NCBI RefSeq assembly: GCF_018274385.1
Contig: NZ_JAAFYZ010000061.1
Coordinates: 1 to 49,536, forward strand
Source: Catenulispora pinistramenti
GTDB taxonomy: Bacteria > Actinomycetota > Actinomycetes > Streptomycetales > Catenulisporaceae
Reading direction: 5' to 3'
DNA: 49,536 bases
Part shown: piece by piece, positions 1 through 8,109 of the stretch
How positions within the stretch are numbered: position 1 is the stretch's first letter
How the letters are laid out: each line of letters starts with the position of its first letter
Notes under the pieces: model-generated
Databases searched by the model: none
What the model was told of the DNA's origin: nothing
Seen by the model: only the letters and a program-made list of their open reading frames with translations
Made by a program: the position numbers and the translations under genes

Positions 1-111
1 CGCAAAGGCTGCCTGATACGGCACTGGAAAAGCAGTACACGCAGCCACTCCCCGTCCCCTACGGTCGTCGAGTCCGACTCCGGGCACTGATTCCCACGAG
101 ACGAGAAGGCC

Positions 112-1194
112 ATGTCCGCCCTGCGTGTCACCGCCGAACCCCTGACCATCCATGTCCACCCCAACGCCGATGCGCTGGAGCTGGCGCAGGTCGGCCTGTA
201 TCGGGCCGTCGTGGGCAAGGGCGCGTTCCGCTCCGGTGACTACGCGATATACATCCCCGAGCAGGCCGTGGTTCCCGCTGACCTGATCGAGGAGTTGGGG
301 CTCAGCGGGCGGTTGGCCGGGTCTGGCAAGGACCGGGTGCGCGCGATCCGGCTGCGTGGCGAGTTGTCGCAGGGCATCGTGTGCCGGCCGAAGGCGCTGG
401 ACGGGGTCGATCTGGCCGCCGCGCATGCTGCCGGGGAGGATTTCGCCGAGGTGCTGGGCGTTGTGAAGTGGGTGCCGCCGGTGCCGGTCAGTATGTCAGG
501 GGACGTGGTCTCCGCTGCCGATCTGCTGCCTTGGACTGACATCGAGAACATCGCGCGCTATCCCAGCATCTTCGAGCCCGGCGAGCCGGTGTCCGCCACC
601 GAGAAGGTGCACGGGACCTGCTGCCTGCTGACCTATCTGGCCGAGACCGGCGAGCCGCTGGTGTCGTCCAAGGGCTTCGGGGCGAAGTACCTGGCTCTGG
701 TCGAGACCGACAAGAACCTGTACTGGCGCGCCATGCGAGCGCACCGGGTCCCGGAGGCCGCCACGAAGATCGCCGAGATGTATGGCGCGCGGCGGGTCGG
801 CGTCTACGGCGAGGTCTACGGGAAGGGCGTCCAGGACCTGGCCTACGGTGCCAGCGCGCAGGAGGTCCCAGGCTTCGCCGCCTTCGACGTCTGCGTGGAT
901 GTCGACGGCGTCGTCCGCTGGCTGGGCGCGCCGGAGTGGGCGAAGGCGCTGGCCGAGACCGGATTCGGCGTCCCGCAGGTGCCGGTCCTGTATGAGGGCC
1001 CCTACGATGAGGCGCTGTTGCTGGCGCTGGCCTCCGGACAGGAGACCGTCAGCGGCACGGGCGCGCACATCCGGGAGGGCATCGTGGTGCGCTCGCAGCG
1101 GGAGCACGGGAATGACGTGGTGGGGAGCCGGACGATCGGCAAGATCGTGTCGGCGGAGTACGTGACGCGAAGCGGGGGGACCGAATATGAGTGA
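112..1194 (+). CDS. RNA ligase, Rnl5 / DRB0094 type
   Basis: This 360-residue protein is an ATP-dependent RNA ligase of the Deinococcus DRB0094 (Rnl5) family, which seals nicked or broken RNA through a lysyl-AMP intermediate. The N-terminal ~125 residues look like the OB-fold module that precedes the ligase domain in this family. The nucleotidyltransferase motif I is EKVHGT, with the adenylated lysine at about residue 165. Motif IV-like EGIVVRS and motif V-like TIGKIVSAEYV follow near the C-terminus. Length agrees with the family (about 340 residues). The ATG is preceded by GAGAAGG. Its stop overlaps the start of the next ligase gene (ATGAGTGA), so the two were cotranslated as an RNA-repair operon. 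The operon now resumes only beyond the inserted island, at 43271. The family call is firm; the natural substrate is unknown. Confidence 0.88.
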   Translation: MSALRVTAEPLTIHVHPNADALELAQVGLYRAVVGKGAFRSGDYAIYIPEQAVVPADLIEELGLSGRLAGSGKDRVRAIRLRGELSQGIVCRPKALDGVDLAAAHAAGEDFAEVLGVVKWVPPVPVSMSGDVVSAADLLPWTDIENIARYPSIFEPGEPVSATEKVHGTCCLLTYLAETGEPLVSSKGFGAKYLALVETDKNLYWRAMRAHRVPEAATKIAEMYGARRVGVYGEVYGKGVQDLAYGASAQEVPGFAAFDVCVDVDGVVRWLGAPEWAKALAETGFGVPQVPVLYEGPYDEALLLALASGQETVSGTGAHIREGIVVRSQREHGNDVVGSRTIGKIVSAEYVTRSGGTEYE

Positions 1195-1354
1195 GCAGAC
1201 GACTGTGGGGCAGCGCCCCCTGCTGGCCGACGTCCTGGATCCGGAGGAGCTGGCGCGCGAGATCGCGGCGGAGAAGGTCGCGCGCCGCACGCACCCGACC
1301 CTGCCGCTGTCGATCTACTCCTACAGCCGCGCCTGCCAGTACGAGCAGGACTAA
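1187..1354 (+). pseudogene. 5' fragment of T4 Rnl1-type RNA ligase, cut by the island
   Basis: This 55-codon reading frame overlaps the end of the Rnl5 gene. It ends in TAA six bases after the breakpoint at 1348. Its last residues, IYSYSRACQYEQ, line up with the segment of phage T4 RNA ligase 1 just before the ECRG motif. The missing continuation (YWTPITTRTRG, then KFFN and KVDG motifs) begins at 43280. Joining codon 54 here to the codon at 43280 gives an uninterrupted protein of about 409 residues, near the T4 enzyme's 374. The spacing between the QYEQ segment and the conserved RG matches T4 exactly. As it stands the fragment lacks every catalytic motif and is inactive. Confidence 0.9.
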
Positions 1355-1362
1355 TTATCGAA
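1336..1362 (+). other. Left attachment junction (attL)
   Basis: The left chromosome-island junction reads CCAGTACGAGCAG (ligase codons for QYEQ) followed by the island sequence GACTAATTATCGAA. TACGAGCAG at 1340-1348 is repeated at 43271-43279. Together the halves rebuild CCAGTACGAGCAGTACTGG, whose 7-base inverted arms CCAGTAC/GTACTGG flank GAGCA. That is the layout of a tyrosine-recombinase core site. The crossover lies somewhere within the shared 9 bases. Confidence 0.85.
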
Positions 1363-1409
1363 TCCAGTCGAGCAGGAAGTCGGCGGATTGGGTATGCGGA
1401 CGTCGGTCG

Positions 1410-1545
1410 GTTCTGGGCATTCCGTCGGACAGCCATCGCGATGCGACTTCCGGGCCTCGCTGGCGGTGCAAGGTGAAGAACATGCCTTGCCCCCCGGCGC
1501 GGCCCGGAAGGGACAAGTCTGCCTGTCCGACAGAATGCCCAGAAC
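1410..1545. repeat. 136-base nested inverted repeat (long hairpin)
   Basis: The outer arms at 1410-1432 and 1523-1545 are inverted copies matching at 22 of 23 bases. Inside them CTTCCGGGCC (1447-1456) pairs perfectly with GGCCCGGAAG (1501-1510). Near the centre GCAAGG (1468-1473) pairs with CCTTGC (1485-1490). The three nested stems make one extended hairpin centred near 1478. It lies just inside the left end of the island, in a 275-base stretch with no convincing gene. It could be a small palindromic mobile element, a structured RNA, or an accessory recombination site. I cannot tell which. Confidence 0.75.
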
Positions 1546-1629
1546 CTCAGCCCGCACCATGTGGCGGTAGCCACAGGGCAGGGCATCGGCAGGTCTAGAC
1601 GCGCGCTGAACACGCCGCTCCAGACAGCC

Positions 1630-2088
1630 TCAGGGTTGCTGGTAGCCCAAATCAGTAAGCAAGGTATCGGTGGTGATGACCTCGATCCCTCGATCTCGAG
1701 CACGGTTGGTCAGGCGGCGTTCATTCGTGACAAGTGCACACTTTTCGAACTCGGCCGTTACGGCGATCAAGGCGTCACGAGTGTGATCGATGTTGCCGGA
1801 CCTGAGTGCTTCGGTACCGTCTGCATCTTCACCGAGGCGAGAGAAGTTAAGCCGTGAGAAGTCGAGGACCGTTGCGCCCGTTGGGACGAGTGTGCCCAGG
1901 TCGCACAGAATCAGTATCAAGAAGCTGCGCCGTTCCAAATCCGGGATGGCAGCAAGCTCGTCGATGTTGACGTGCGTGATCAGTAGTTCAAGATCGCCGC
2001 TGTCAATCGCTGCTCGCACCAGCTCGTAAGCTCCGGGGCGGTCCGCGATGGGGTCGATTGCGTTGGAATCGAGCACGAGGCGTCGCAT
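1630..2088 (-). CDS. PIN-domain protein (putative ribonuclease)
   Basis: This 152-residue protein is a stand-alone PIN domain, the fold of VapC-like toxins that cleave RNA with a cluster of acidic residues binding Mg2+. Visible signatures are LDSNAIDP near the N-terminus (first Asp), the Glu in NIDEL (about residue 43), RDALIAVTAE (third acidic site) and LVTNERRL near the end. The start is the ATG at 2088. A second PIN-like gene is divergent, with only about 51 bases between the starts. No VapB-like antitoxin of usual size is visible next to it, so it may not be a classic toxin-antitoxin pair. The fold is clear; the substrate is unknown. Confidence 0.75.
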   Translation of the reverse strand: MRRLVLDSNAIDPIADRPGAYELVRAAIDSGDLELLITHVNIDELAAIPDLERRSFLILILCDLGTLVPTGATVLDFSRLNFSRLGEDADGTEALRSGNIDHTRDALIAVTAEFEKCALVTNERRLTNRARDRGIEVITTDTLLTDLGYQQP

Positions 2089-2139
2089 CCTGTGGATGCT
2101 ACTCCTGATTCTGATCTGTATTGGTGGGATACTGGGGCA

Positions 2140-2793
2140 GTGACAAAATTCGAGCGCGGTCAGAACCTTGTCGGAGTTCAGTACTACCTCGACAGCAACG
2201 TCCTCATCGACTTCCTAGACAATACTCAGACCCCGTCGGACATCACCAACCTCCTGAGGTTCTGGACCGAAGGCTGGATTGGGTTAGCCCGTACTGACGT
2301 TGTGGACACCGAGCGCACCGATGGCCAAGATGACCAGACTGTCGCGAAACGCCTGGCTGAGACGGCTGACTTCCCAGAGACGTACGGACCCGCAGTATGG
2401 GGCCACTCGCGGTGGGACCGCAGCTATTACGAGACCGGGGAAGACGAGAAGCGACTTCAGGTCGTATTCGCGACGTTGTTTCCGAGTAAGGACCGAAATG
2501 CGGCAACTAAGAACGATTTGCGGGACGCAATGCATGTCTCCACGGCGATCCGCTATGCGGGCTACGCCTTCGTCACCAGTGATGTAAAGCTTGTCAAGAA
2601 GGGCTCCGCCATCCAGAACTTGTCAGGCTCAGGTGGAATGCGAATCTGGACGCCAACTCAAGCCCTCAGCGAAACCCGGAGCCGGGTCGCCGCGATGCGG
2701 AAGCTGCACAGCCTCCAGCCTGAACGCGGTCCGCTTCCCGACTGGCCAGCAGAGGCTGATGCCGGCGAGGGAGCGAACGGCAGCGCTGAGTAA
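2140..2793 (+). CDS. PIN-like domain protein
   Basis: This is a PIN-like protein of 217 residues. YYLDSNVLIDFLDN gives the first acidic motif, DVVDTER the second, and NDLRDAMHVSTAIRYAGY followed by FVTSDVKL the third and fourth. This is the larger stand-alone PIN type rather than a minimal VapC, with about 45 extra residues after the fold. I prefer the GTG at 2140. A -10-like GATACT at 2128-2133 lies six bases upstream, which would make the message leaderless, common in actinobacteria. An upstream GTG at 2092 would add 16 residues. The gene diverges from the other PIN gene and sits between two att-like sequences (1336 and 2954). Confidence 0.68.
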   Translation: MTKFERGQNLVGVQYYLDSNVLIDFLDNTQTPSDITNLLRFWTEGWIGLARTDVVDTERTDGQDDQTVAKRLAETADFPETYGPAVWGHSRWDRSYYETGEDEKRLQVVFATLFPSKDRNAATKNDLRDAMHVSTAIRYAGYAFVTSDVKLVKKGSAIQNLSGSGGMRIWTPTQALSETRSRVAAMRKLHSLQPERGPLPDWPAEADAGEGANGSAE

Positions 2794-2953
2794 ACGGATC
2801 GAAGCACGGATCTGCACGTCGCACACGGGCCGTCTGTGGGCCGTGAAAGATCGACCGACGGCTACCGCTGACGACAAGTGAGGACGACATCAGGGCAGCC
2901 CAAAGCTGCAAACTCGAACGTTCATGCAGGTGGCGAAACAGTGTTCAATCCGA

Positions 2954-2980
2954 CCAGTACTAATTGTCGAACTGAACTGG
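2954..2980 (+). other. Second att-like site next to the integrase gene
   Basis: CCAGTAC at 2954-2960 equals the left arm of the reconstructed chromosomal target. It is followed directly by TAATTGTCGAA (2961-2971), which matches the island's extreme left end (TAATTATCGAA at 1352-1362) with one change. The segment closes with GAACTGG (2974-2980), an imperfect inverted copy of the arm. It lies 13 bases beyond the integrase stop codon. It is either an integrase-binding arm site or a fossil attL, in which case 1349-2953 (hairpin plus two PIN genes) was added as a separate unit. Confidence 0.5.
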
Positions 2981-2993
2981 CGTCGGCACCTTG

Positions 2994-4457
2994 TCATCCC
3001 ACGGTGTGCTTGACTCCAGTTCGTTCGAAGGCTCGTTCAAGTGTCCCAGCCACAGCACCGACGTATCTGTCCGCTGTGATGCGGATGGTGGAGTGACCGG
3101 CGAGCTTGGAAACGTCAGTGAGATCGAGCTTCCATTCGACGAGCGCGGTGGTGCAGAAGACGTGCCGCAGTGTGTGCCAAGTCCAACGACTGCCTGACTC
3201 GGGAGTGCGCCATCCCGCCGCCGCAAAGGCTGGCTCTGCGATGGACGAGTAGAAGCTGCAGGCGTACATGTACTTGCCGCCTCTGGCGGGGAAAAGTAGC
3301 GCGTTGGGGTTGGAACCGGCGTCCCGTTCAGCTCTCGCCTCGCCGATGCGACGGGTGAGCATTTCGGCGAGCCGGTACCCGTCCGGCGCGACCTCGGGGA
3401 ACAGGGTCGTGCGGACGATGCCGTTCTTCGGCAGTTCGACGGTCTGCTTGCCATTGACTTCGATGACCTTCCGCAGGACCGCGATCGTGCGTCTTGTCGA
3501 ATCCACATCGTCGGCCGAAAGCGCGAGCATTTCTCCGCGCCGGATACCTGAGTAGGCCGCGACGTACGGCATCAACTCACGCCACCAGCGGCATAGCCTC
3601 TTTTGCTGTGTGGCCCAGGCGAGTGCCGACACATCCCGATGGCGCGGTAGCGAGGCCATGTCGATGAAGTCGGTGCTCTCTCCGCAAATCCGCGCTTTCA
3701 GGGTCGGGCGAGGGCGATCGCCGGCCTGCCAGTGGACGACGGCCGGCAATGGCTCAGTGAGGAAACCCATGCTGCCGCCGATCTTGATCAATCCTGAGAT
3801 GAACGTCCGCAGCCGGGCGCCTGATGTGGCAGTATTTGCGCGGTTGACGATCTGCTGCATATGCCACGTTTCGATGGCTCGGCACGGTACATCTCCGATC
3901 ACCTCGAGTGCCTTCCTGCCGAATCGTTCCTGATCTGCTCGATAGGAGCTTGACCACTGCCTGTCAGCCGGTAGCCGGTCTGGAGAAAGGTAGTAAGCGA
4001 TGAGGTCGGCGCCTGATGCTGTCTCGAAGCGGTTGAGGTCGGGGAGGCCTGCGAGCCGGCGCTTGACTGGATCGAGCTTGCGTGCCAGGCCGTCCTCGTC
4101 CGCGGCCTGACGGTACTTACGCTTACCGTCGCGATCGTAGAAAGCGGCGCGCCACGGGTCGCCAGGCTGTGCTGGGGGATAGACAGTGATGCCATCGAGG
4201 GTCTTAATGATCCCGCTGACGCTTCGGATGCCGCTCACTGTGCGCCTCCCGCCGACGATGTCGAGCACCTCTGGACGTGTGGGAGCGCGCCGACGAACCG
4301 GGGTAACCGCTTGAGCTTCGTCAGGACCTGCTGCGGAGTATTCACGTAGGGGACGGTCCACAGACACCTGCAGTCCCGCAACGGGCACATGGTCTGACGA
4401 ACGGCGGTCGCGCTGAGACTGTCGCGGCAGCCAAAGCGGTTGCAGCGTGGTGTCCAT
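2994..4457 (-). CDS. int: Tyrosine recombinase / integrase of the island
   Basis: This 487-residue site-specific tyrosine recombinase is the likely enzyme that inserted the island into the ligase gene. The catalytic set is complete: Arg in SGIRRGE, Lys in LPKNG, His and Arg in HTLRH, His in LAGHS and the nucleophilic Tyr in DRYVG. A SAM-like core-binding domain (about residues 130-250) precedes the catalytic domain. I choose the ATG at 4457 because GAAAGG lies upstream and because this start and its leader are conserved in the decayed second copy at 32369. An in-frame start at 4532 would add 25 poorly supported residues. It is transcribed toward the left island end and diverges from an XRE regulator that may control it. 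Activity is predicted, not shown. Confidence 0.92.
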   Translation of the reverse strand: MDTTLQPLWLPRQSQRDRRSSDHVPVAGLQVSVDRPLREYSAAGPDEAQAVTPVRRRAPTRPEVLDIVGGRRTVSGIRSVSGIIKTLDGITVYPPAQPGDPWRAAFYDRDGKRKYRQAADEDGLARKLDPVKRRLAGLPDLNRFETASGADLIAYYLSPDRLPADRQWSSSYRADQERFGRKALEVIGDVPCRAIETWHMQQIVNRANTATSGARLRTFISGLIKIGGSMGFLTEPLPAVVHWQAGDRPRPTLKARICGESTDFIDMASLPRHRDVSALAWATQQKRLCRWWRELMPYVAAYSGIRRGEMLALSADDVDSTRRTIAVLRKVIEVNGKQTVELPKNGIVRTTLFPEVAPDGYRLAEMLTRRIGEARAERDAGSNPNALLFPARGGKYMYACSFYSSIAEPAFAAAGWRTPESGSRWTWHTLRHVFCTTALVEWKLDLTDVSKLAGHSTIRITADRYVGAVAGTLERAFERTGVKHTVG

Positions 4458-4574
4458 GTCCCGGAAGCCTTTCGGTCGTGCATTCGCATCTAAACCGCGA
4501 CGTGGGAGCCGCGTCGGATCGATTATGCACAACTGTTCATGGTTCGCTGATCTTCGCGCCGATTCAGTCGAGTC
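4458..4574. promoter_or_regulatory. Divergent int/xre control region
   Basis: This 117-base gap separates the divergent integrase and XRE starts. It contains ACAACTGTTCATGG around 4528-4541, with an AAC-T-GTT dyad, followed by GCTGATCT. The same string with few changes recurs in the relic copy at 32440-32470, although the coding parts there have decayed. That conservation marks it as the functional control region, probably the XRE operator and overlapping promoters. Exact -35/-10 boxes are not obvious. Confidence 0.5.
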
Positions 4575-4841
4575 GTGTCATCTGCCGGCGAACCACCCGA
4601 CCCGCGACTGCTGGCGCTCGGCCTGCGCATCCGGAAGCTTCGCGACGCACGGCAGTTGAGTTTGGAGGAGCTCGCCCACCTCAGCGACCTGAGTTTTCGT
4701 GGACTGATCTATATCGAGCACGGACGTCGTAATCCGGGCGTGCTGACGCTCCTAAAGATCGCCGACGGGTTAGGTGTGTTACCCCAGGGCCTGTTCGACG
4801 ATGAAGCTCGCGAATGCCAGAACGAGGACGGGTCCTCCTAG
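4575..4841 (+). CDS. XRE-family transcriptional regulator
   Basis: This 88-residue protein is a single helix-turn-helix of the XRE/Cro-cI type. LGLRIRKLRDARQLSLEELA is helices 1-2, LSFRGLIYIEHGRRNPGVLTLLKIADGLGV covers the recognition helix and the rest of the fold, in the usual order. A GTG start at 4575 is used; it gives a domain-length protein with no extra module. It diverges from the integrase gene and shares its control region, so by position it probably represses or times integrase expression. A decayed copy of its first ~25 codons is at 32487. Confidence 0.82.
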   Translation: MSSAGEPPDPRLLALGLRIRKLRDARQLSLEELAHLSDLSFRGLIYIEHGRRNPGVLTLLKIADGLGVLPQGLFDDEARECQNEDGSS

Positions 4842-4926
4842 CGGATCGTCGGTCTCCCCAATGAGGGCGTTTCGCAGTCCCGTGCTTCCTGGCAGTCCGT
4901 ATCTGCGCACGGGAGGGGTATCTGAC

Positions 4927-5292
4927 ATGACCGCCATCACCACCGCTATGAATACCGCCGTGCTGGACGGTGCGCCCGTGGCTGTTTAGGTACCCACCGC
5001 GTCGCGATCGGAGCGGTCCGGGCCCGCTAGGCACGCCCGGCCGAGGTGATCGTCGAGGACATCTCCCGCCTTGGCCGACGCGGTCGGCGACCTCGAGGAG
5101 GTCGCGAAGGTGCGCGACGTGCGGGTGGTGCTATGGCGGTTCAGCCCCGACCACCGGGCGACGCTGTTCGAGATGTACTACCCCGACATCACAGCGCGGC
5201 AGGCCGCCGCCGTGCTCGGGGGTCCGAGGGGACGGTCGAGTCTCGCGCGCATTTAGGTGTTTGCACGCCCTTTGGGATGCGGAACCATTGCT
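4927..5292 (+). pseudogene. Decayed region with ECF sigma-factor region 4 fragment
   Basis: No intact gene is present between 4842 and 5362. The clearest relic runs from about 5066. It reads VRVVLWRFSPDHRATLFE, then TARQAAAVLG in the same frame, and after a frameshift VPEGTVESRAH. This is the order of region 4 of ECF sigma factors (LPxxHR, helix-turn-helix, PxGTVKSR). It stops after about 75 codons and lacks region 2. A short upstream reading frame from 4927 ends at TAG after PVAV and has no recognisable partner. It is best read as debris of one or two genes. Confidence 0.45.
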
Positions 5293-5362
5293 GAGGGCAC
5301 AGGCTTCGGCGGCGGCCTGATAAAAGGCATCGCCGGCGCCGGACGGCAAGCTACGATTGGCT

Positions 5363-7420
5363 ATGGACGAAAGCTCCGAGGAATTCACTTACGCTGAGCC
5401 CGCCAGCATCACAGACAGATCCTTTGAGTCGTACGTCCACGACCGACAGAATGTCGAAACACTGGCTTTGGTGCTTGACGGCGCGCATGCGACGAGCTCT
5501 CTGCGATGGAACGTCGTCGATGATATTCGGCGAGAGGCGTCAGGCGCTGGTCTGGATCCGGAAGGCCCGGAGATCAGAGAGCTGGTACTCGCGACCGCTT
5601 ACGGTCTTCGGTTGTCGGCCAGGGGCGAGCCGTCGGGCTGTGCTCTGGGCCCGCTGTCGGGATCGGGCGCGAACGCCTACCCGCCGGCCGTGCCGGACGT
5701 GGACGATGAGGTCGTCTCGCTCTGGCGTGACCTTGCCGACAAGGTGCAGCATCCGGGCGCCAAGGCCCGTCTCAACGACCTGCTGTTCCTGAGACGCGAC
5801 GGCAACCCGTACATTCGGGCCACGGCAGCGATCGACGCGTACATGGCTGATGTCGATGTCACCGCCGAAGCGGATCTGACCCAAGCACAGGGTCTCGTGC
5901 GCGCCTGGGACCTTACTCGCAGCGTCGGTGACCTGGCTCGCGAGGTCACGGTGCGGGGCGCGATGCTGAGCGCGGCTGAGAACACCATGAAGGGTGAGTC
6001 GAAGTGGCCCGGTGTCGTGCTGCCGCTTCTGGGAGCCTTATCCACCAAGCCGAAGGAATCCAAGAAGGCCTCGCGCGGTGGCCCGGCCCGTGCAGGATAT
6101 GACGCACGTGTCGACGCCTTGTTGGAGGAGGCGTGGCGGACTTATGACGAGGGCTGGCTTCGGTCTGAACTTGCCGACTACTTGCGTAGGCGTGTCCAGA
6201 CGCCGGATGAGAACCAGGCCGTCAATCGGCGTGAGGCTCAGGCGTATATCGATGAAGCAATGTCCCGTCCAGTCCTTGTCCGGCTTTCTATCCTTGAGTC
6301 TGCGGTGCAGGTCGCGCGCGACTACGGGCTGACAGACTTGGTCGAACGTGCGACCGCTCTCATGCAGGCGATCCCCAAGGCTGAGCTGGGTCTCGTGGTT
6401 ATGTCCACGTCCGTATCGATCCCTCCTGGCTACATCGAGCGGTGGCTTGCGCCTTTCACCACCTACTCGGATTGGCGCTTCGGGCTCGAGTACTTCCTGA
6501 GGACGGACTGTCCTTCCGGTGATCTCGCGACCTTGAGGAGTCAAACCGAGCAATCCGCCAAGACCACCGACTTTCTCTTGGCGATCTCCAGCATGAAGTT
6601 GAACGCCGATGGCCTTCCCCGATGGACTTCGACGCCGGATGAGGGAGGATACGCGGATCGGCTTGCCGAGACGGCGAAGCACTATGCGACGAATCGCGGC
6701 CGGCTTCTCGCAATGGGCCTGGCTCGCATGGCGGATCGATACGGGGTGCCGAGCGAGTCGGAACTCATGGTGGCGCTTTCGCGTCGCGGCGCGGCTGATC
6801 CGACGATGGCGGCAAGCGTGGCGAGGGCATTTATCCATTTCTGGAACGAAGATTACGAAGCCTGCGTTCATATCGCGGCGGCAAGATTCGAATCCGCGGC
6901 ACGGCTTCTACTCCGAGAGCTCGACGAAGGCATCTATCGAACGCAGGCTGCGGACACGCCGGGCGGATACCCGGGACTGTACGTTCTCCTGAAGAAGCTG
7001 GACGAGCTGGCCCTCGACGAGTCGTGGGCCTACTTCCTCCGCTGGTTGTTGGCCGCGCCCGAAGGCCCGAACCTTCGGAACGAGATCGCTCACGGGTTCG
7101 TGACCAGGATCGGTCCCGGGTACGCGGCGCTGATCCTTCGTGCATTGACTCTATTGTCCACGGTTGTCGCGCCACAGCCGCAGGAATGGGCGGAGGAAAA
7201 GGACGGTATTCATCCGCTGGTGACGAGCATCGCCGACCCGATGGCACCGCGAAGCCGCGAGGACTTGCTCAAACTGCTCGGTAGGCCGGTGCCGGACCCG
7301 GCGGTCTGGCCGACGCGACCAGGCGTTGTAGGGCGCCTCGCCCGAGGAGGCGCGACGGCGACTCGCGTGGCAGCCGTGGCTCTGGCGGCGCTCTCCCGTC
7401 GGCTGGAGGGTGGAGGCTGA
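5363..7420 (+). CDS. DUF4209-like protein with HEPN-type RNxxxH motif
   Basis: This large soluble protein of 685 residues is predicted to be mostly alpha-helical. Near residues 568-578 it has NLRNEIAHGF, the hallmark of the DUF4209 C-terminal domain. R-x4-H in this string also fits the HEPN ribonuclease motif. HEPN proteins are often RNases in toxins and phage-abortive systems, but many use the fold without catalysis. The N-terminal ~500 residues are repeat-like helices I do not recognise. The ATG at 5363 is used; a TTG two codons upstream is also open. It stands alone, followed by a strong hairpin. Context in a defence-rich island suggests, but does not prove, an immune role. Confidence 0.6.
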   Translation: MDESSEEFTYAEPASITDRSFESYVHDRQNVETLALVLDGAHATSSLRWNVVDDIRREASGAGLDPEGPEIRELVLATAYGLRLSARGEPSGCALGPLSGSGANAYPPAVPDVDDEVVSLWRDLADKVQHPGAKARLNDLLFLRRDGNPYIRATAAIDAYMADVDVTAEADLTQAQGLVRAWDLTRSVGDLAREVTVRGAMLSAAENTMKGESKWPGVVLPLLGALSTKPKESKKASRGGPARAGYDARVDALLEEAWRTYDEGWLRSELADYLRRRVQTPDENQAVNRREAQAYIDEAMSRPVLVRLSILESAVQVARDYGLTDLVERATALMQAIPKAELGLVVMSTSVSIPPGYIERWLAPFTTYSDWRFGLEYFLRTDCPSGDLATLRSQTEQSAKTTDFLLAISSMKLNADGLPRWTSTPDEGGYADRLAETAKHYATNRGRLLAMGLARMADRYGVPSESELMVALSRRGAADPTMAASVARAFIHFWNEDYEACVHIAAARFESAARLLLRELDEGIYRTQAADTPGGYPGLYVLLKKLDELALDESWAYFLRWLLAAPEGPNLRNEIAHGFVTRIGPGYAALILRALTLLSTVVAPQPQEWAEEKDGIHPLVTSIADPMAPRSREDLLKLLGRPVPDPAVWPTRPGVVGRLARGGATATRVAAVALAALSRRLEGGG

Positions 7421-7456
7421 GCGCTTCTGGGACATTGATCCCTGATCCGTGCAGGT

Positions 7457-7490
7457 GCGGTACCGGGCGACCGAAGCGGTCCGGTACCGC
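7457..7490 (+). terminator. Hairpin downstream of the DUF4209-like gene
   Basis: GCGGTACCG at 7457-7465 pairs with CGGTACCGC at 7482-7490. An inner GACCG/CGGTC stem with loop AAG continues it, leaving a small bulge. It starts 37 bases after the stop codon at 7420. No T-run follows, which is common for actinobacterial terminators. Confidence 0.6.
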
Positions 7491-8109
7491 GCGTAGGTCA
7501 GGCCTCGCCCACCGAGACCCTGTAGACGTAGTCTCACGTAAGCTCCAGCGCCTGGCTCGCGGCCGACAGAGAGTTCTCGGCATGGAATGTCTGCCGGCGC
7601 CGCCTGGGTCTCTGCCTGGCCCACCAGCGCGGGCGTTCTCGATCGGTCCCTGGACGTAGGGGAGAAGGGGTGCAGGAGGGATCCTGAATCTCGGTCTGGG
7701 CGGTGGCCAACTCGTCAGTCCAGGGTCGGCCCTTGTCAGGAGGTAGCTTGCCGGGCTGAGGTCGCCCTAGGCTCGTTCAACACGCCGAGGAACATGGGCT
7801 CGCCGTTCGGTCCGCTGTACGTAAGGCATTGCGGAACAGCGGGAATGCTCGACGGGGTTCGACTGCCTCAAGGGGCACGCTCCAGAGAAGTGGTGGCAGG
7901 ATTGGTCTCCGCGGGAGAAGCCAGATTAGCGCGAGCGCGAACACGCCGCCGAAGTCAAAATGCTCTCCCAAAGAGGTGCGACGCTTAGAACGGCTGCTCG
8001 CCGAGTGTGATGAAGCTCCCCTCGCGAAGTGAAAACTGCTTATCCAGCTACGGATTAGGGCACGCTCTGCCCCCTGTTCAGGGTGTGTGAGAAATTCTGA
8101 GCTTCGCTC
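7491..8109. other. Non-coding gap, no recognisable gene
   Basis: About 620 bases lie between the hairpin and the stop of the YhaN-like gene. Reading frames on both strands are short and give no recognisable family or conserved motif. I see nothing I can name here; it may be decayed coding DNA. Confidence 0.4.

Noticed and set aside
4921..5080. Possible serine-recombinase fragment (PVAV near a stop, then VIVEDISRL)
   Set aside because: The catalytic serine segment cannot be followed and the two pieces are in different frames. Left as unnamed debris.
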